DNA from: Bacteroidota bacterium
Lineage (GTDB): Bacteria; Bacteroidota; Bacteroidia; NS11-12g; UBA955
Assembly: GCA_030833525.1 (NCBI GenBank)
Contig: JAURGZ010000001.1
Span: 29,977 to 93,976, forward strand
DNA length: 64,000 bases
Direction of reading: 5' to 3'
The position numbers and the translations under genes are program-made. Under the pieces are notes generated by a model. The model had not been told where the DNA came from and made no database searches. It worked only from the letters and a program-made list of their open reading frames with translations. Positions 19,256-28,551 of this stretch are shown in pieces; within the stretch, counting starts at the first letter, position 1, and each line of letters opens with the position of its first letter.

Positions 19256-20680
19256 ATGGGACACGGACATCACATTGAAATAAAACAAGAGAACTTTGTA
19301 GTTCCTGCTAAAGCCAAACGGTTTGCCATCCTCATGATGGTAATAGGCTTGGTATTGACGGGCATTGGTTTGGCCACTTTGGGTGGTTCCAATGCACATT
19401 CGCACGATGCAGTGGCTCATGAGACAGAAGCCCATGCTGCTGAGTCTCATCAAGAGAACCACGGCGGCGAAACTGCTGCGGCTCATGAAAGTCATGAAGA
19501 AGCCCATGCTGAAGCCCATGGCAATGTGGAAAATGAGAAATTTGGCCCTCGTGCTGCATTCCATGCAGAAGAAAAGCCTGCTATGACCCGTTTTTGGGCG
19601 AATTTGCTGGTGGCTGGATTTTACTTCCTGATGATTTCGCTTTGCGCCCTTTTCTGGGTAGCAGTTCAATACGTAGCCAACGCCGGTTGGTCCACCGCCA
19701 TCAAGCGCGTTCCCGAGGCCATGCTTACGTTCATCCCTGTGCCTTTTGTGGTATTGATGTTGGCCGTTTTGGTGGCCAAGACTGATTTGTACCACTGGGC
19801 TCATTATGAGCACTTGCACTTGGGACCTGGAGATGCAGGTTATGACAAGGTATTGGACGGCAAGAGCGGTTTCTTGAATTCCACTATGTTGTTGGCTTTC
19901 CCCACCATTTTGGTAGCCATTTGGTACATGTTGGGTCGCAAACTTCGCAGTTTGTCAGCCCAAGAGGATCAAGCGACCAAAGGCGATGTAAGCTTCTTCA
20001 AGAAGAGCATTCGCTATTCAGCTGGCTTTGCAGTGTTGTTTGGTTTCACCATCAGCATCATTGTTTGGTTGTTTATCATGAGCGTTGATGCTCACTGGTA
20101 TTCTACGATTTTTGGTGTTTACAACTTCATTTCTACTTGGGTAACGGCCATATCCATCATTGCCTTGTTCGTGGTTTATTTGAAGAAAGAAGGCTATTTG
20201 GCCATTGTTTCTGACGAACACATCCATGACTTGGGTAAGTTCATGTTTGCCTTTACCATTTTCTGGGCTTACGTATGGTTGAGCCAGTACTTGTTGATTT
20301 GGTACGCGCACATTCCCGAAGAGATGTACTACTATCAGATTCGATTTGAAGATTACAAGGCCAATTTCTTGGGTAACTTGATTTTGAACTTCTGCGTACC
20401 CTTCTTGTTCTTATTGATGCGTTCAGCGAAGCGTTTCCGCCCCTTGTTGGTGACCATCGCTGTGACCATGTGTTTGGCTCACTATCACGACATTTGGTTC
20501 AATGTGTTCCCCGGCGTTTTCGGCCCTGGAATGCAAATCGGAGTCATGGAAGTAGGTGTATACATGACCTTTGCTGGTCTGTTTATCTACTGGGTATTGA
20601 CGGCGTTGACCAAACGCGGTTTGATTGCCGTGAACCACCCCTACATCGAGGAATCTGCACACCACGACGTGGGAGTTTAA
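19256..20680 (+). CDS. actF: Alternative complex III subunit ActF
   Basis: Polytopic; ATG 19256 (MGHGHHIEIKQENF); operon position. Contains a His-rich insertion. Confidence 0.9.
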   Translation: MGHGHHIEIKQENFVVPAKAKRFAILMMVIGLVLTGIGLATLGGSNAHSHDAVAHETEAHAAESHQENHGGETAAAHESHEEAHAEAHGNVENEKFGPRAAFHAEEKPAMTRFWANLLVAGFYFLMISLCALFWVAVQYVANAGWSTAIKRVPEAMLTFIPVPFVVLMLAVLVAKTDLYHWAHYEHLHLGPGDAGYDKVLDGKSGFLNSTMLLAFPTILVAIWYMLGRKLRSLSAQEDQATKGDVSFFKKSIRYSAGFAVLFGFTISIIVWLFIMSVDAHWYSTIFGVYNFISTWVTAISIIALFVVYLKKEGYLAIVSDEHIHDLGKFMFAFTIFWAYVWLSQYLLIWYAHIPEEMYYYQIRFEDYKANFLGNLILNFCVPFLFLLMRSAKRFRPLLVTIAVTMCLAHYHDIWFNVFPGVFGPGMQIGVMEVGVYMTFAGLFIYWVLTALTKRGLIAVNHPYIEESAHHDVGV

Positions 20681-20699
20681 GACGCTCGAAATAAGCTTG

Positions 20700-20728
20700 A
20701 AAAAGGGCCACCATCGGTGGCCCTTTTT
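20700..20728 (+). terminator. Rho-independent terminator of the act operon
   Basis: AAAAAGGGCCACC-ATC-GGTGGCCCTTTTT perfect hairpin with T tract. Confidence 0.93.
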
Positions 20729-20752
20729 CGTATCCAAGCCCTTGAAAAATCG

Positions 20753-20760
20753 TAATTTTG
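20753..20760 (+). promoter_or_regulatory. Predicted -7 box TAATTTTG of valS
   Basis: Exact TAnnTTTG match 6 nt before ATG 20767. Confidence 0.55.
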
Positions 20761-20766
20761 CAGCGA

Positions 20767-23388
20767 ATGGAATTATCGGCGAAATACAGTCCCAATGAAA
20801 TAGAAGGCAAGTGGTACAGCTATTGGCTGGAGCAGCGTTTGTTTGAATCAAAGCCCGATCATCGCAAACCCTACACCGTGGTGATACCCCCTCCCAATGT
20901 AACAGGGGTGTTGCACATGGGCCATATGTTGAACAACACCATTCAAGATGTATTGGTTCGACGTGCGCGCATGAAGGGCTTCAATGCTTGTTGGGTGCCG
21001 GGAACCGATCATGCCAGCATTGCAACAGAAGCCAAAGTTGTCAAGTTGTTGGCTTCGCAAGGCATTCAAAAGAAAGACCTCAGCCGTGAAGACTTTCTGA
21101 AACACGCCTGGGATTGGAAAGAGAAATACGGGGGCATCATTCTGGAACAGTTGAAAAAGTTGGGATCCAGCTGCGATTGGTCCCGCACACGCTTTACCAT
21201 GGAGCCCAGTCTGTATCAAGCGGTGGTTGATGTTTTCGTTGATCTGTACCAAAAAGGGTTGATTTACCGCGGTACCAAAATGGTGAATTGGGATCCTGAG
21301 GGTTTGACCACATTAAGCGACGAAGAGGTTATTTTCAGAGAGCAGTACGACCAATTGTATTACGTCAAATACGAAGGTGTTGACTTTGATGGGTCGTTAC
21401 AGGTTGCCACTGCTCGCCCCGAAACCATAGCGGGCGACGTGGCAGTTTGCGTGCATCCCGAAGATGAACGCTACCAAAACTGGATCGGCAAAAAAGTACG
21501 GGTACCCCTGATCAATAGGGAAGTGGCTATCATAGCCGATGACTACATCGATCGCGAATTTGGAACCGGTGTTCTGAAAGTCACTCCGGCCCACGATATT
21601 CACGATTACGAAATCGGCCAGAAATTCCAATTGCCCATCATCGATACCTTGACCGAAGATGGACGAATCTCTGAGGCGGGTGCACGTTGCATAGGAATGG
21701 ATCGATTCGAAGCCCGAAAGGTTTGGGTCGAGGACCTGAAGGCAGCAGGGCTGTTGGAAAAGACCGAAGATTACACCCACAACGTGGGATTCTCCGAGCG
21801 CACCGATGCCGTCGTAGAGCCTCGAATTTCAACCCAGTGGTTCCTGGACATGAAGAAATTCATGGAAAAGAACCCCGAGGTGCTCAGTTCGGTGATGAGC
21901 GATGAGGTTCGATTCTTTCCTGAAAAATTGAAAAATACCTACCGCCATTGGATGGAGAATGTACGCGATTGGAACATTTCTCGTCAGTTGTGGTGGGGCC
22001 ATCGCATTCCGGCCTGGTATAGTCCTGATGGGGAATTCGTGGTAGCGGCCACCGCTGAACAAGCTCAAGCTGAGTTTGCAAACAAAGGCAAGTCCATTCA
22101 TGTCCATGATTTGGTTCAAGACCCCGATGTACTCGATACTTGGTTCAGCAGCTGGCTGTGGCCCATATCGGTATTCGATGGAATAGGAGCCAACGCTGAC
22201 CGCAGCGAGCTCGATTATTATTACCCCACCCAGGATTTGGTCACCGGGCCCGATATATTGTTCTTTTGGGTGGCTCGCATGATCATGGCCGGCTATGAGT
22301 TTGAAGGGAAGAAGCCTTTTGAAAACGTGTATTTCACAGGTCTGATTCGCGATAAACAACGCCGCAAAATGTCCAAGAGTCTGGGCAACAGTCCCGATGC
22401 CTTGGAATTGATTGAACGCTTTGGCGCCGATGCCGTTCGAATGGGATTGCTTCTTTGTGCACCCGCTGGAAATGACATTTTGTTTGACGAGAGCCAGATT
22501 GAGCAGGGCCGAAATTTCTGCAATAAAATTTGGAACGCGTATCGCTTGGTTGAGATGTGGGAGCCAGTTGAAGTGGCTCAACGACCTTACGAGAAAGAAG
22601 CGGGTGACTGGTTTGAGAAACGCTTGAATTCAGCCCTTGCAGAGAACGAGCATCACTTTGGTCAATTCCGCTTAAGCGATGCCTTGATGAATCTCTATAA
22701 ATTGGTATGGGATGACTTCTGCTCCGTATACTTAGAGGCCATTAAACCGGCTTATGGGGAGCGAATTTCTGAAACCGCATGGAATCAAGCGAGAGCCTAT
22801 TTCGCAACCTTGGTTCGAGCTTTGCATCCCTTCATGCCCTTCATTACCGAAGAGTTGCACCATGCCCTGCACGAGCAGAAACCCAGTGCAGCGTGTGCTG
22901 TGAGTGATTATCCGGTGGTGGAAGTACAGGTTCAAAACGACGCATTGGATCCCATGGCTATGGTGAGTGAAGTGCGAAATTTGCGGGCACAAAAGGGGAT
23001 TTCACCCAAAGAAGCCCTGGAGATTTGCATATTCGGGGATCCCGACCTCTTAAAAGGATACGGCCATATGGTCTCCAAGATGGCCAACTGCACGGCAGTT
23101 TGGAACCCCAGTGATCGCCCCACGGGCGCAGCCTCATTCTTGGTGGGAACCTTAGAGGTTCTGGTCGCCTTAGGTCAATCTTTGGATGTAGAAGGAGAGA
23201 AGGAACGCATTCTGCAGGAAATGAATCGCTTGAAAGGCTTCTTGAAAGGAGTAGAATCCAAGCTCAACAACGAAAAGTTTGTTGCCAATGCCCAAGCTGA
23301 TGTGGTGGAACGTGAGCGTCAAAAACAAAGCGATACCCTCACCAAGTTGAAAAACCTAGAAGGTCAATTGGCCGCCTTGGGTTCCTAG
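20767..23388 (+). CDS. valS: Valyl-tRNA synthetase
   Basis: PPPNVTGVLHMGHMLNNTIQD, GTDHASIATEAKV, RRKMSKSLGNSPD. Start set to ATG 20767. Confidence 0.97.
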   Translation: MELSAKYSPNEIEGKWYSYWLEQRLFESKPDHRKPYTVVIPPPNVTGVLHMGHMLNNTIQDVLVRRARMKGFNACWVPGTDHASIATEAKVVKLLASQGIQKKDLSREDFLKHAWDWKEKYGGIILEQLKKLGSSCDWSRTRFTMEPSLYQAVVDVFVDLYQKGLIYRGTKMVNWDPEGLTTLSDEEVIFREQYDQLYYVKYEGVDFDGSLQVATARPETIAGDVAVCVHPEDERYQNWIGKKVRVPLINREVAIIADDYIDREFGTGVLKVTPAHDIHDYEIGQKFQLPIIDTLTEDGRISEAGARCIGMDRFEARKVWVEDLKAAGLLEKTEDYTHNVGFSERTDAVVEPRISTQWFLDMKKFMEKNPEVLSSVMSDEVRFFPEKLKNTYRHWMENVRDWNISRQLWWGHRIPAWYSPDGEFVVAATAEQAQAEFANKGKSIHVHDLVQDPDVLDTWFSSWLWPISVFDGIGANADRSELDYYYPTQDLVTGPDILFFWVARMIMAGYEFEGKKPFENVYFTGLIRDKQRRKMSKSLGNSPDALELIERFGADAVRMGLLLCAPAGNDILFDESQIEQGRNFCNKIWNAYRLVEMWEPVEVAQRPYEKEAGDWFEKRLNSALAENEHHFGQFRLSDALMNLYKLVWDDFCSVYLEAIKPAYGERISETAWNQARAYFATLVRALHPFMPFITEELHHALHEQKPSAACAVSDYPVVEVQVQNDALDPMAMVSEVRNLRAQKGISPKEALEICIFGDPDLLKGYGHMVSKMANCTAVWNPSDRPTGAASFLVGTLEVLVALGQSLDVEGEKERILQEMNRLKGFLKGVESKLNNEKFVANAQADVVERERQKQSDTLTKLKNLEGQLAALGS

Positions 23389-23391
23389 TAT

Positions 23392-23421
23392 AAAAAAAGG
23401 AGGGCAAAGCCCTCCTTTTTT
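23392..23421. terminator. Bidirectional rho-independent terminator
   Basis: AAAAAAAGGAGGGC-AAA-GCCCTCCTTTTTT between convergent valS and haloperoxidase genes. Confidence 0.92.
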
Positions 23422-23439
23422 GCAATACCATCCATATTG

Positions 23440-24774
23440 CTATTGCCGGGTTTGAAGATGGGCGATGTGGTATTCGCCTAATTTCATTCCCTGATCGCGT
23501 CCATGAACGATGGCATCGCGAAAGTGAATGCCTCCGTACAAACGGCTGAAGCAAGCTTCTTTGGCCGCTGCATGGAAATTGGCAAATGCTCGCGTTCCCA
23601 GTCCAAACTCCATTTCAGCGCTGTCAATGTAGCTGACTTCACCAAAAATATCGGTTAGAATGGTGGCGGCTGCACCAGATACCACACTGTGTGCACTGGG
23701 GTACTCAGGAAAAGAGGGTGTTTGAATGGCGGGAGACCAAGCCGAATCCCAATGGTTGCGAATGACGGTCTCAGGCCGAATGTACTCGTATTTGTATTTG
23801 GCTTTGAAAGCCATGATGAAGGCATCGTACACAGCTGCAGACAATCGAACCATGCCTTCAGCCGATTCCATAAGAGTCAAGTGTTGGTTGCGCGCAACGG
23901 TGCTGTAAGTGGAAAGCCAATGACCCAAAGGACTCACTTTCAATATGTTGATGGTGGCATGGCCGTAATGTACGGTGGCATTTGGGTTGTCGTCCCAGTA
24001 TTTAGCCATGCGCAAGCCATTGCTGTCCAAATGAGAAACCGTGTCTTTTACTTCTTGTGCCTGCATCATGTAAGCCGAAGTTGGATCGGTTGAATAGGGT
24101 GCCGGTCCTGGCAGGGGAATGAATTCAGCATCGGGAGCCAAGCTAGGCCTGATTTTGCCCCAGTTGGGTTCTACCGCGTCTGAAAAGTTGGGAGAGGTGG
24201 GTTGCCAGTATCCAGGAGCATTCTTGGCGAGGTAATATTCCTTGCCTCGGTAGTAGTTAAAAGAGTCGCTTTTTGACCATTCGACAATTTGTTTGCCTAC
24301 TTCTTCTCCCCATGCCACAGAATTGTTGAACACTTTGGAACTCAATTGCTTTTTGTAGAAGGCGAGTTGCCGGTCTCTGAAATTGGCAATGCTGTCTTCT
24401 TTGTAGACCAAGGCCTTAGATGTATAAGTATGGGCAGCTATGGCCACCAAATCCAAGCAAAAATCTTGACTGGTGTCCAAGCTTAGGTTTAGGGCGGGCA
24501 AATCGTGCAACTGACCGGCTAGGCTTTTTTGTTCAGGATAAAACGGCACCAATGATTCGTAAGCCGCGACGGCAGCATAGAAATAACGACGTCCACCCAC
24601 GGGAGGGGGAACACGGTCTACTACCACTGCATTTTGAATGGCGATGTTGCAATCGCTCAGGGCATCGTGGTTGAGAATAGATCGGTGTTCAGTAGGTTCT
24701 TGGTTGCAACTGGGCGCTAAAAATGCCGCGCTCATGGCTAACAATAGGCCTAATCTGTATTGGAATTTCATCAT
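23440..24774 (-). CDS. Vanadium-dependent haloperoxidase/PAP2-superfamily lipoprotein
   Basis: KYKYEYIRP (K-x6-RP), PEYPSAHS, SRLYGGIHFRD motifs; lipobox LAPSC. Start set to ATG 24774. Confidence 0.88.
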   Translation of the reverse strand: MMKFQYRLGLLLAMSAAFLAPSCNQEPTEHRSILNHDALSDCNIAIQNAVVVDRVPPPVGGRRYFYAAVAAYESLVPFYPEQKSLAGQLHDLPALNLSLDTSQDFCLDLVAIAAHTYTSKALVYKEDSIANFRDRQLAFYKKQLSSKVFNNSVAWGEEVGKQIVEWSKSDSFNYYRGKEYYLAKNAPGYWQPTSPNFSDAVEPNWGKIRPSLAPDAEFIPLPGPAPYSTDPTSAYMMQAQEVKDTVSHLDSNGLRMAKYWDDNPNATVHYGHATINILKVSPLGHWLSTYSTVARNQHLTLMESAEGMVRLSAAVYDAFIMAFKAKYKYEYIRPETVIRNHWDSAWSPAIQTPSFPEYPSAHSVVSGAAATILTDIFGEVSYIDSAEMEFGLGTRAFANFHAAAKEACFSRLYGGIHFRDAIVHGRDQGMKLGEYHIAHLQTRQ

Positions 24775-24797
24775 AGGAACGTAAAAATACAACAATT

Positions 24798-24825
24798 AAA
24801 AAAGGCCTCAGCAATCGCTGAGGCC
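24798..24825 (-). terminator. Rho-independent terminator downstream of the 49-aa ORF
   Basis: Minus strand GGCCTCAGC-GATT-GCTGAGGCC followed by TTTTTT. Confidence 0.88.
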
Positions 24826-24860
24826 CTATTTGAAATTTGGTTTCGTTCTAAATTGCAGGA

Positions 24861-25010
24861 TTATGCCTGGTCTTCGATCACGATTCCTGACTCGCCTTTG
24901 TAGGGAGACTGAATCTGAACGAACGTCTTAAGGCGCTTGATATCAGCAACTCGCTTAGAAGAGCGGCTGCGGTTTTTTGCTTCTTTTCTTTTCAAACGTG
25001 TAACGGCCAT
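24861..25010 (-). CDS. Small basic conserved-type protein, 49 aa (not in supplied ORF track)
   Basis: Reverse-strand translation MAVTRLKRKEAKNRSRSSKRVADIKRLKTFVQIQSPYKGESGIVIEDQA; own promoter and terminator. Confidence 0.75.
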   Translation of the reverse strand: MAVTRLKRKEAKNRSRSSKRVADIKRLKTFVQIQSPYKGESGIVIEDQA

Positions 25011-25025
25011 AACCTTATTTTGGTG

Positions 25026-25056
25026 CAAATATAGGGTCAATTCTTTACTGTGTCAA
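25026..25056 (-). promoter_or_regulatory. Consensus promoter TTG-N20-TATATTTG for the 49-aa ORF
   Basis: -7 box at 25026-25033 and TTG at 25054-25056 on minus strand, exact 20-nt spacer; overlaps 3' end of the CRTAC-like gene. Confidence 0.7.
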
Positions 25057-28000
25057 GTGTTTTGCCTTGAGCATTCACGAATTCTACCTTTTCCACGCTG
25101 GGATTGATCCAAACCCCAGGATACGAGCTGCTGAGATAGCCATTGCCTGCACTCAAATTGACCTTTCTTTTGCCACCAACCTTCAGATAAACCCAAGCGT
25201 GTTGCGCATCTTTAGGTGCTCGTAAAAATCGATGAGTGCTTTTGGGACTCATGAAACTCAGCGCTTTGTTGTCGTTTTGGCCGGCCAGGAAAATAGGGCC
25301 GCTGGTACCGGGGACCACCAATAAACTGCGTCCGTCACCCGGAACATAAAAGCCGCATTGGGCCCCATTTTCTGCAATCCACTGGGTTGGAGATTCTTGC
25401 TGATTCCACAATACAAAACCATTCAGGGCATCGTCCTTTCCGTGTTGGACTCGGGTAGAAGCATTGTTTCCAATGGCTAGAATATCTTCGAATCCGTCGG
25501 CATTCAAATCCAGGCTGGCCAGGCCATATAAAGGACCTGCTTGCGTCTCCCAAGGAAGCGATTCAATTCTGAATTTCCCACCCTCATTGACGGCCACAAA
25601 GTGGTCAAAATAATTGGCCAACTGATATCGTTCCAGGTTTTCTTGGCCGAATATTTCCACAATGTCTTTGTTCGCGATGTCTTTGTAGGTGGTGAAATGC
25701 TTATTCATGAAGCCGGGATAAGCCCTAGCCATCTCCTCGAGTTGATACAGGGTATATTCCTTGCCTTGGCGCACTTTGCCAAAGAACATATCCATGCTGC
25801 CGTTTTGATCCAAATCGGTGTAATACACCTTCAAGGGTTCTTCTTGGGTAGCTTGTATGAAACTGTTTCGACCCTTATTGCCCACGACCACATCCAGATC
25901 TCCGTCGTTGTCAATGTCAATCGGCAATAGGCTATTGATCCAACCCGAATGCTGATCCAGGCCCCAGCTGGCGGTCGCGTTTTCAAAGCCATTACCCTTG
26001 TTGAGCAGCAGCACCAACGGGGTGTATTCCCCCGCTAATAACAAATCGAGTTTATTGTCTCCGTTGCAATCAGCAAAGGCGGCGGTGCAAACCATGCCTG
26101 CATTCGCCAGGGCAGGATACCAAGCTGAAGTCACATCGGTGAATCGACCTTGATCGTTTCTCAACAGGTAACTGCGAATGTCAATTTGGGGGTAGAAGCC
26201 AGGCATGACTCGGCCACCCACGAACAGGTCCCAATCTCCATCGCCGTCCATGTCTCCCGAGATGACACAGGAGCCGCTGTTGAGCACGCGCGGAAGTCGC
26301 TCGCTTTGGTTGCTGAATTCACCACGGCCATTGTTGATGTATAAGCGGTGAGCATACTGATCACTGGGCCAAGAATATTCGCTTCCACCTGCAGCCACGT
26401 AAAAATCAAGGTCGCCGTCGTTGTCAGCATCAAAGAAAAGGCATCCTGTAATGTCGACGTCCATGCCTTGCAACAGGGATTGTGCAGATTGCGCTTTGAA
26501 CCGGCCACTTTTGTCTTGAATGAAGAAACTGGCTGCAGGTGCCTGATTGGGAACCCCGGTTCGGGCATTGGCAATGAAGATGTCTTCCAAACCGTCGCCA
26601 TTGATGTCACCACTGCACATGCCAGGGCCGAGTCGTGTAAAACGATGGGGTAGCAAGGGCTCGCGTTTGAAATCGGGGTTTTCTTGTTCGCGGTGCCAGA
26701 ATTCCAAGCCCAAATCAGCCGCCGTGAACCATTGATCACCTTGTTTTTCTCGGAATTCGCGTGGCTGTGCCTTGTCGTCGGTAACGGTCCAGAATCCTGA
26801 AGTTGGAATTTCTGAACTGCTCCAAGCACTTCCGTTGGGGAAAAAACAAACCACACTGTCAACCTGTACAGGGCTGATGAACAAACAGGGTTGTGAAGAA
26901 CTTTGGTAGCCATGGGCCGAATTGAGCTCCATGATTTGTGTTTGATTGCCCCTGTGAATCAAAACTTTGGTTCCATAGCCCATGCGATTGCTCTTGCTCA
27001 AATTGAACTGGAGCTTGACCAAAGTGGGCTTGGGATTCAGGTTGTTTTGGTAAACCGACAATGGAGAACCTTGGTTGCAAATGATCAAATCAGCATCGCC
27101 ATCTCCATCCAAATCTCCGTAAGCTGAACCGGTGCTCAAAGAGGGTTCTTCCAAACCCCAAGTTTCGGTGACTTTCTCAAATCCTTTACCTTTTTGGTTG
27201 AGGAAGGCATAGTTGCTGATCTTTTCAAAAGGCAACATGGACAAAAGCTCTTCATGCGTAACCCCTTTGCCCTCTTGCTGTTGTTTTCGGTTTTGAAACA
27301 GCATGAAGTCTTGGTCGGTAACGTCGCGGTAATAGCCATTGGTGATGTGCAAATCTTGGTAACCATCTCCGTCAAAGTCTACGAACAAGGGCGACCAACT
27401 CCAATCAGTTCTCGCGATGCCGAATAAATAAGCTTCATCGCTGAATGCACCTTGCCCGTGGTTGATCTGCAGGGCGTTTTTCATATACTGATACCCATAG
27501 CCATTTTTAAAGCCCACCATGGTGTAGTCGTAATCTTTGGGCCCTCCCATGGTCATGAAACGGCGCTGGTCATCGGCGAGCATATCGACCGATAGAAAAT
27601 CGAGTTTTCCATCGTTGTTGATGTCAGCTTGGTCGCTGCCCATGCTGTTGTTGCTCGTATGCTTGAAGCGTTGCGCATTTTCATCGACAAACCCACCCTG
27701 TTGGTTATTGATCAGCACGTAATCAGGAACATGGTAGTCGTTGCAGACGTATATGTCATCCCATCCGTCGGCGTTGATGTCAAAAACAGTAGCACTCAGT
27801 GCATACCCCATTGCTTTTACTCCCGCTTCTTCACTCACATCTTGGAAATGCCCGCCATCGTTTCGGTATAAATGCTGTTGGCTGTTGTCGTCCAATCGAA
27901 AGGTTTTGCTAAAACGAATGTCGACATCGCTGAAAAACCGATCGGCGTGATTGGCCACATACAAATCCAAGTCGCCATCTCGATCGTAATCCAAAAAACT

Positions 28001-28528
28001 AGCCGTTGTGGCATTGCCTGGGTCATCCAATCCATAGGCCTTGGCTTCTTCTTTGAAATTCAAGTTTCCCTGATTGACGAATAACAAATTCCTTTTTTTA
28101 TCTCCATTTTGCGATGGCCCAGATCGGCACACATAGATGTCCAATAAACCGTCGTTGTTGACATCGGCAAAACTCACACCTGTGCACCATTCAGAGGTGC
28201 TAACACCAGCGGCCTCTGTGATGTCTTCGAACTGCATGTTACCCTTGTTGCGATACAGTCGCGATGAACTTGAATTGCCGCTTACGAATACTTCGGGTAA
28301 GCCATCGTTGTCCAAATCACCAATGCCTACACCATTGCCGTTGTACAAATAATGGTAGGTGAACTGGTTGAGGCTATCGTTTTCGGGAACTTCATTGGTG
28401 AAATCAATCCCCGTTTCGCTGGGACTGAGCAGTTCAAAGCGACCCTCTAAAGACGGTGAACAACCTTGCATGCTCAACAGTCCCAGTGCCAGGGTACTGA
28501 GCAGGATGTGGGGTATATGTAGCTTCAT
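25037..28528 (-). CDS. FG-GAP/VCBS-repeat CRTAC1-family lipoprotein
   Basis: Many DxDxDGxxD repeats (GDLDNDGLPEVFVSG, DVNNDGLLDIYV...); lipobox LSMQGC. Confidence 0.9.
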   Translation of the reverse strand: MKLHIPHILLSTLALGLLSMQGCSPSLEGRFELLSPSETGIDFTNEVPENDSLNQFTYHYLYNGNGVGIGDLDNDGLPEVFVSGNSSSSRLYRNKGNMQFEDITEAAGVSTSEWCTGVSFADVNNDGLLDIYVCRSGPSQNGDKKRNLLFVNQGNLNFKEEAKAYGLDDPGNATTASFLDYDRDGDLDLYVANHADRFFSDVDIRFSKTFRLDDNSQQHLYRNDGGHFQDVSEEAGVKAMGYALSATVFDINADGWDDIYVCNDYHVPDYVLINNQQGGFVDENAQRFKHTSNNSMGSDQADINNDGKLDFLSVDMLADDQRRFMTMGGPKDYDYTMVGFKNGYGYQYMKNALQINHGQGAFSDEAYLFGIARTDWSWSPLFVDFDGDGYQDLHITNGYYRDVTDQDFMLFQNRKQQQEGKGVTHEELLSMLPFEKISNYAFLNQKGKGFEKVTETWGLEEPSLSTGSAYGDLDGDGDADLIICNQGSPLSVYQNNLNPKPTLVKLQFNLSKSNRMGYGTKVLIHRGNQTQIMELNSAHGYQSSSQPCLFISPVQVDSVVCFFPNGSAWSSSEIPTSGFWTVTDDKAQPREFREKQGDQWFTAADLGLEFWHREQENPDFKREPLLPHRFTRLGPGMCSGDINGDGLEDIFIANARTGVPNQAPAASFFIQDKSGRFKAQSAQSLLQGMDVDITGCLFFDADNDGDLDFYVAAGGSEYSWPSDQYAHRLYINNGRGEFSNQSERLPRVLNSGSCVISGDMDGDGDWDLFVGGRVMPGFYPQIDIRSYLLRNDQGRFTDVTSAWYPALANAGMVCTAAFADCNGDNKLDLLLAGEYTPLVLLLNKGNGFENATASWGLDQHSGWINSLLPIDIDNDGDLDVVVGNKGRNSFIQATQEEPLKVYYTDLDQNGSMDMFFGKVRQGKEYTLYQLEEMARAYPGFMNKHFTTYKDIANKDIVEIFGQENLERYQLANYFDHFVAVNEGGKFRIESLPWETQAGPLYGLASLDLNADGFEDILAIGNNASTRVQHGKDDALNGFVLWNQQESPTQWIAENGAQCGFYVPGDGRSLLVVPGTSGPIFLAGQNDNKALSFMSPKSTHRFLRAPKDAQHAWVYLKVGGKRKVNLSAGNGYLSSSYPGVWINPSVEKVEFVNAQGKTLDTVKN

Positions 28529-28551
28529 GTGGGTAATTTACAAAATGGAGG

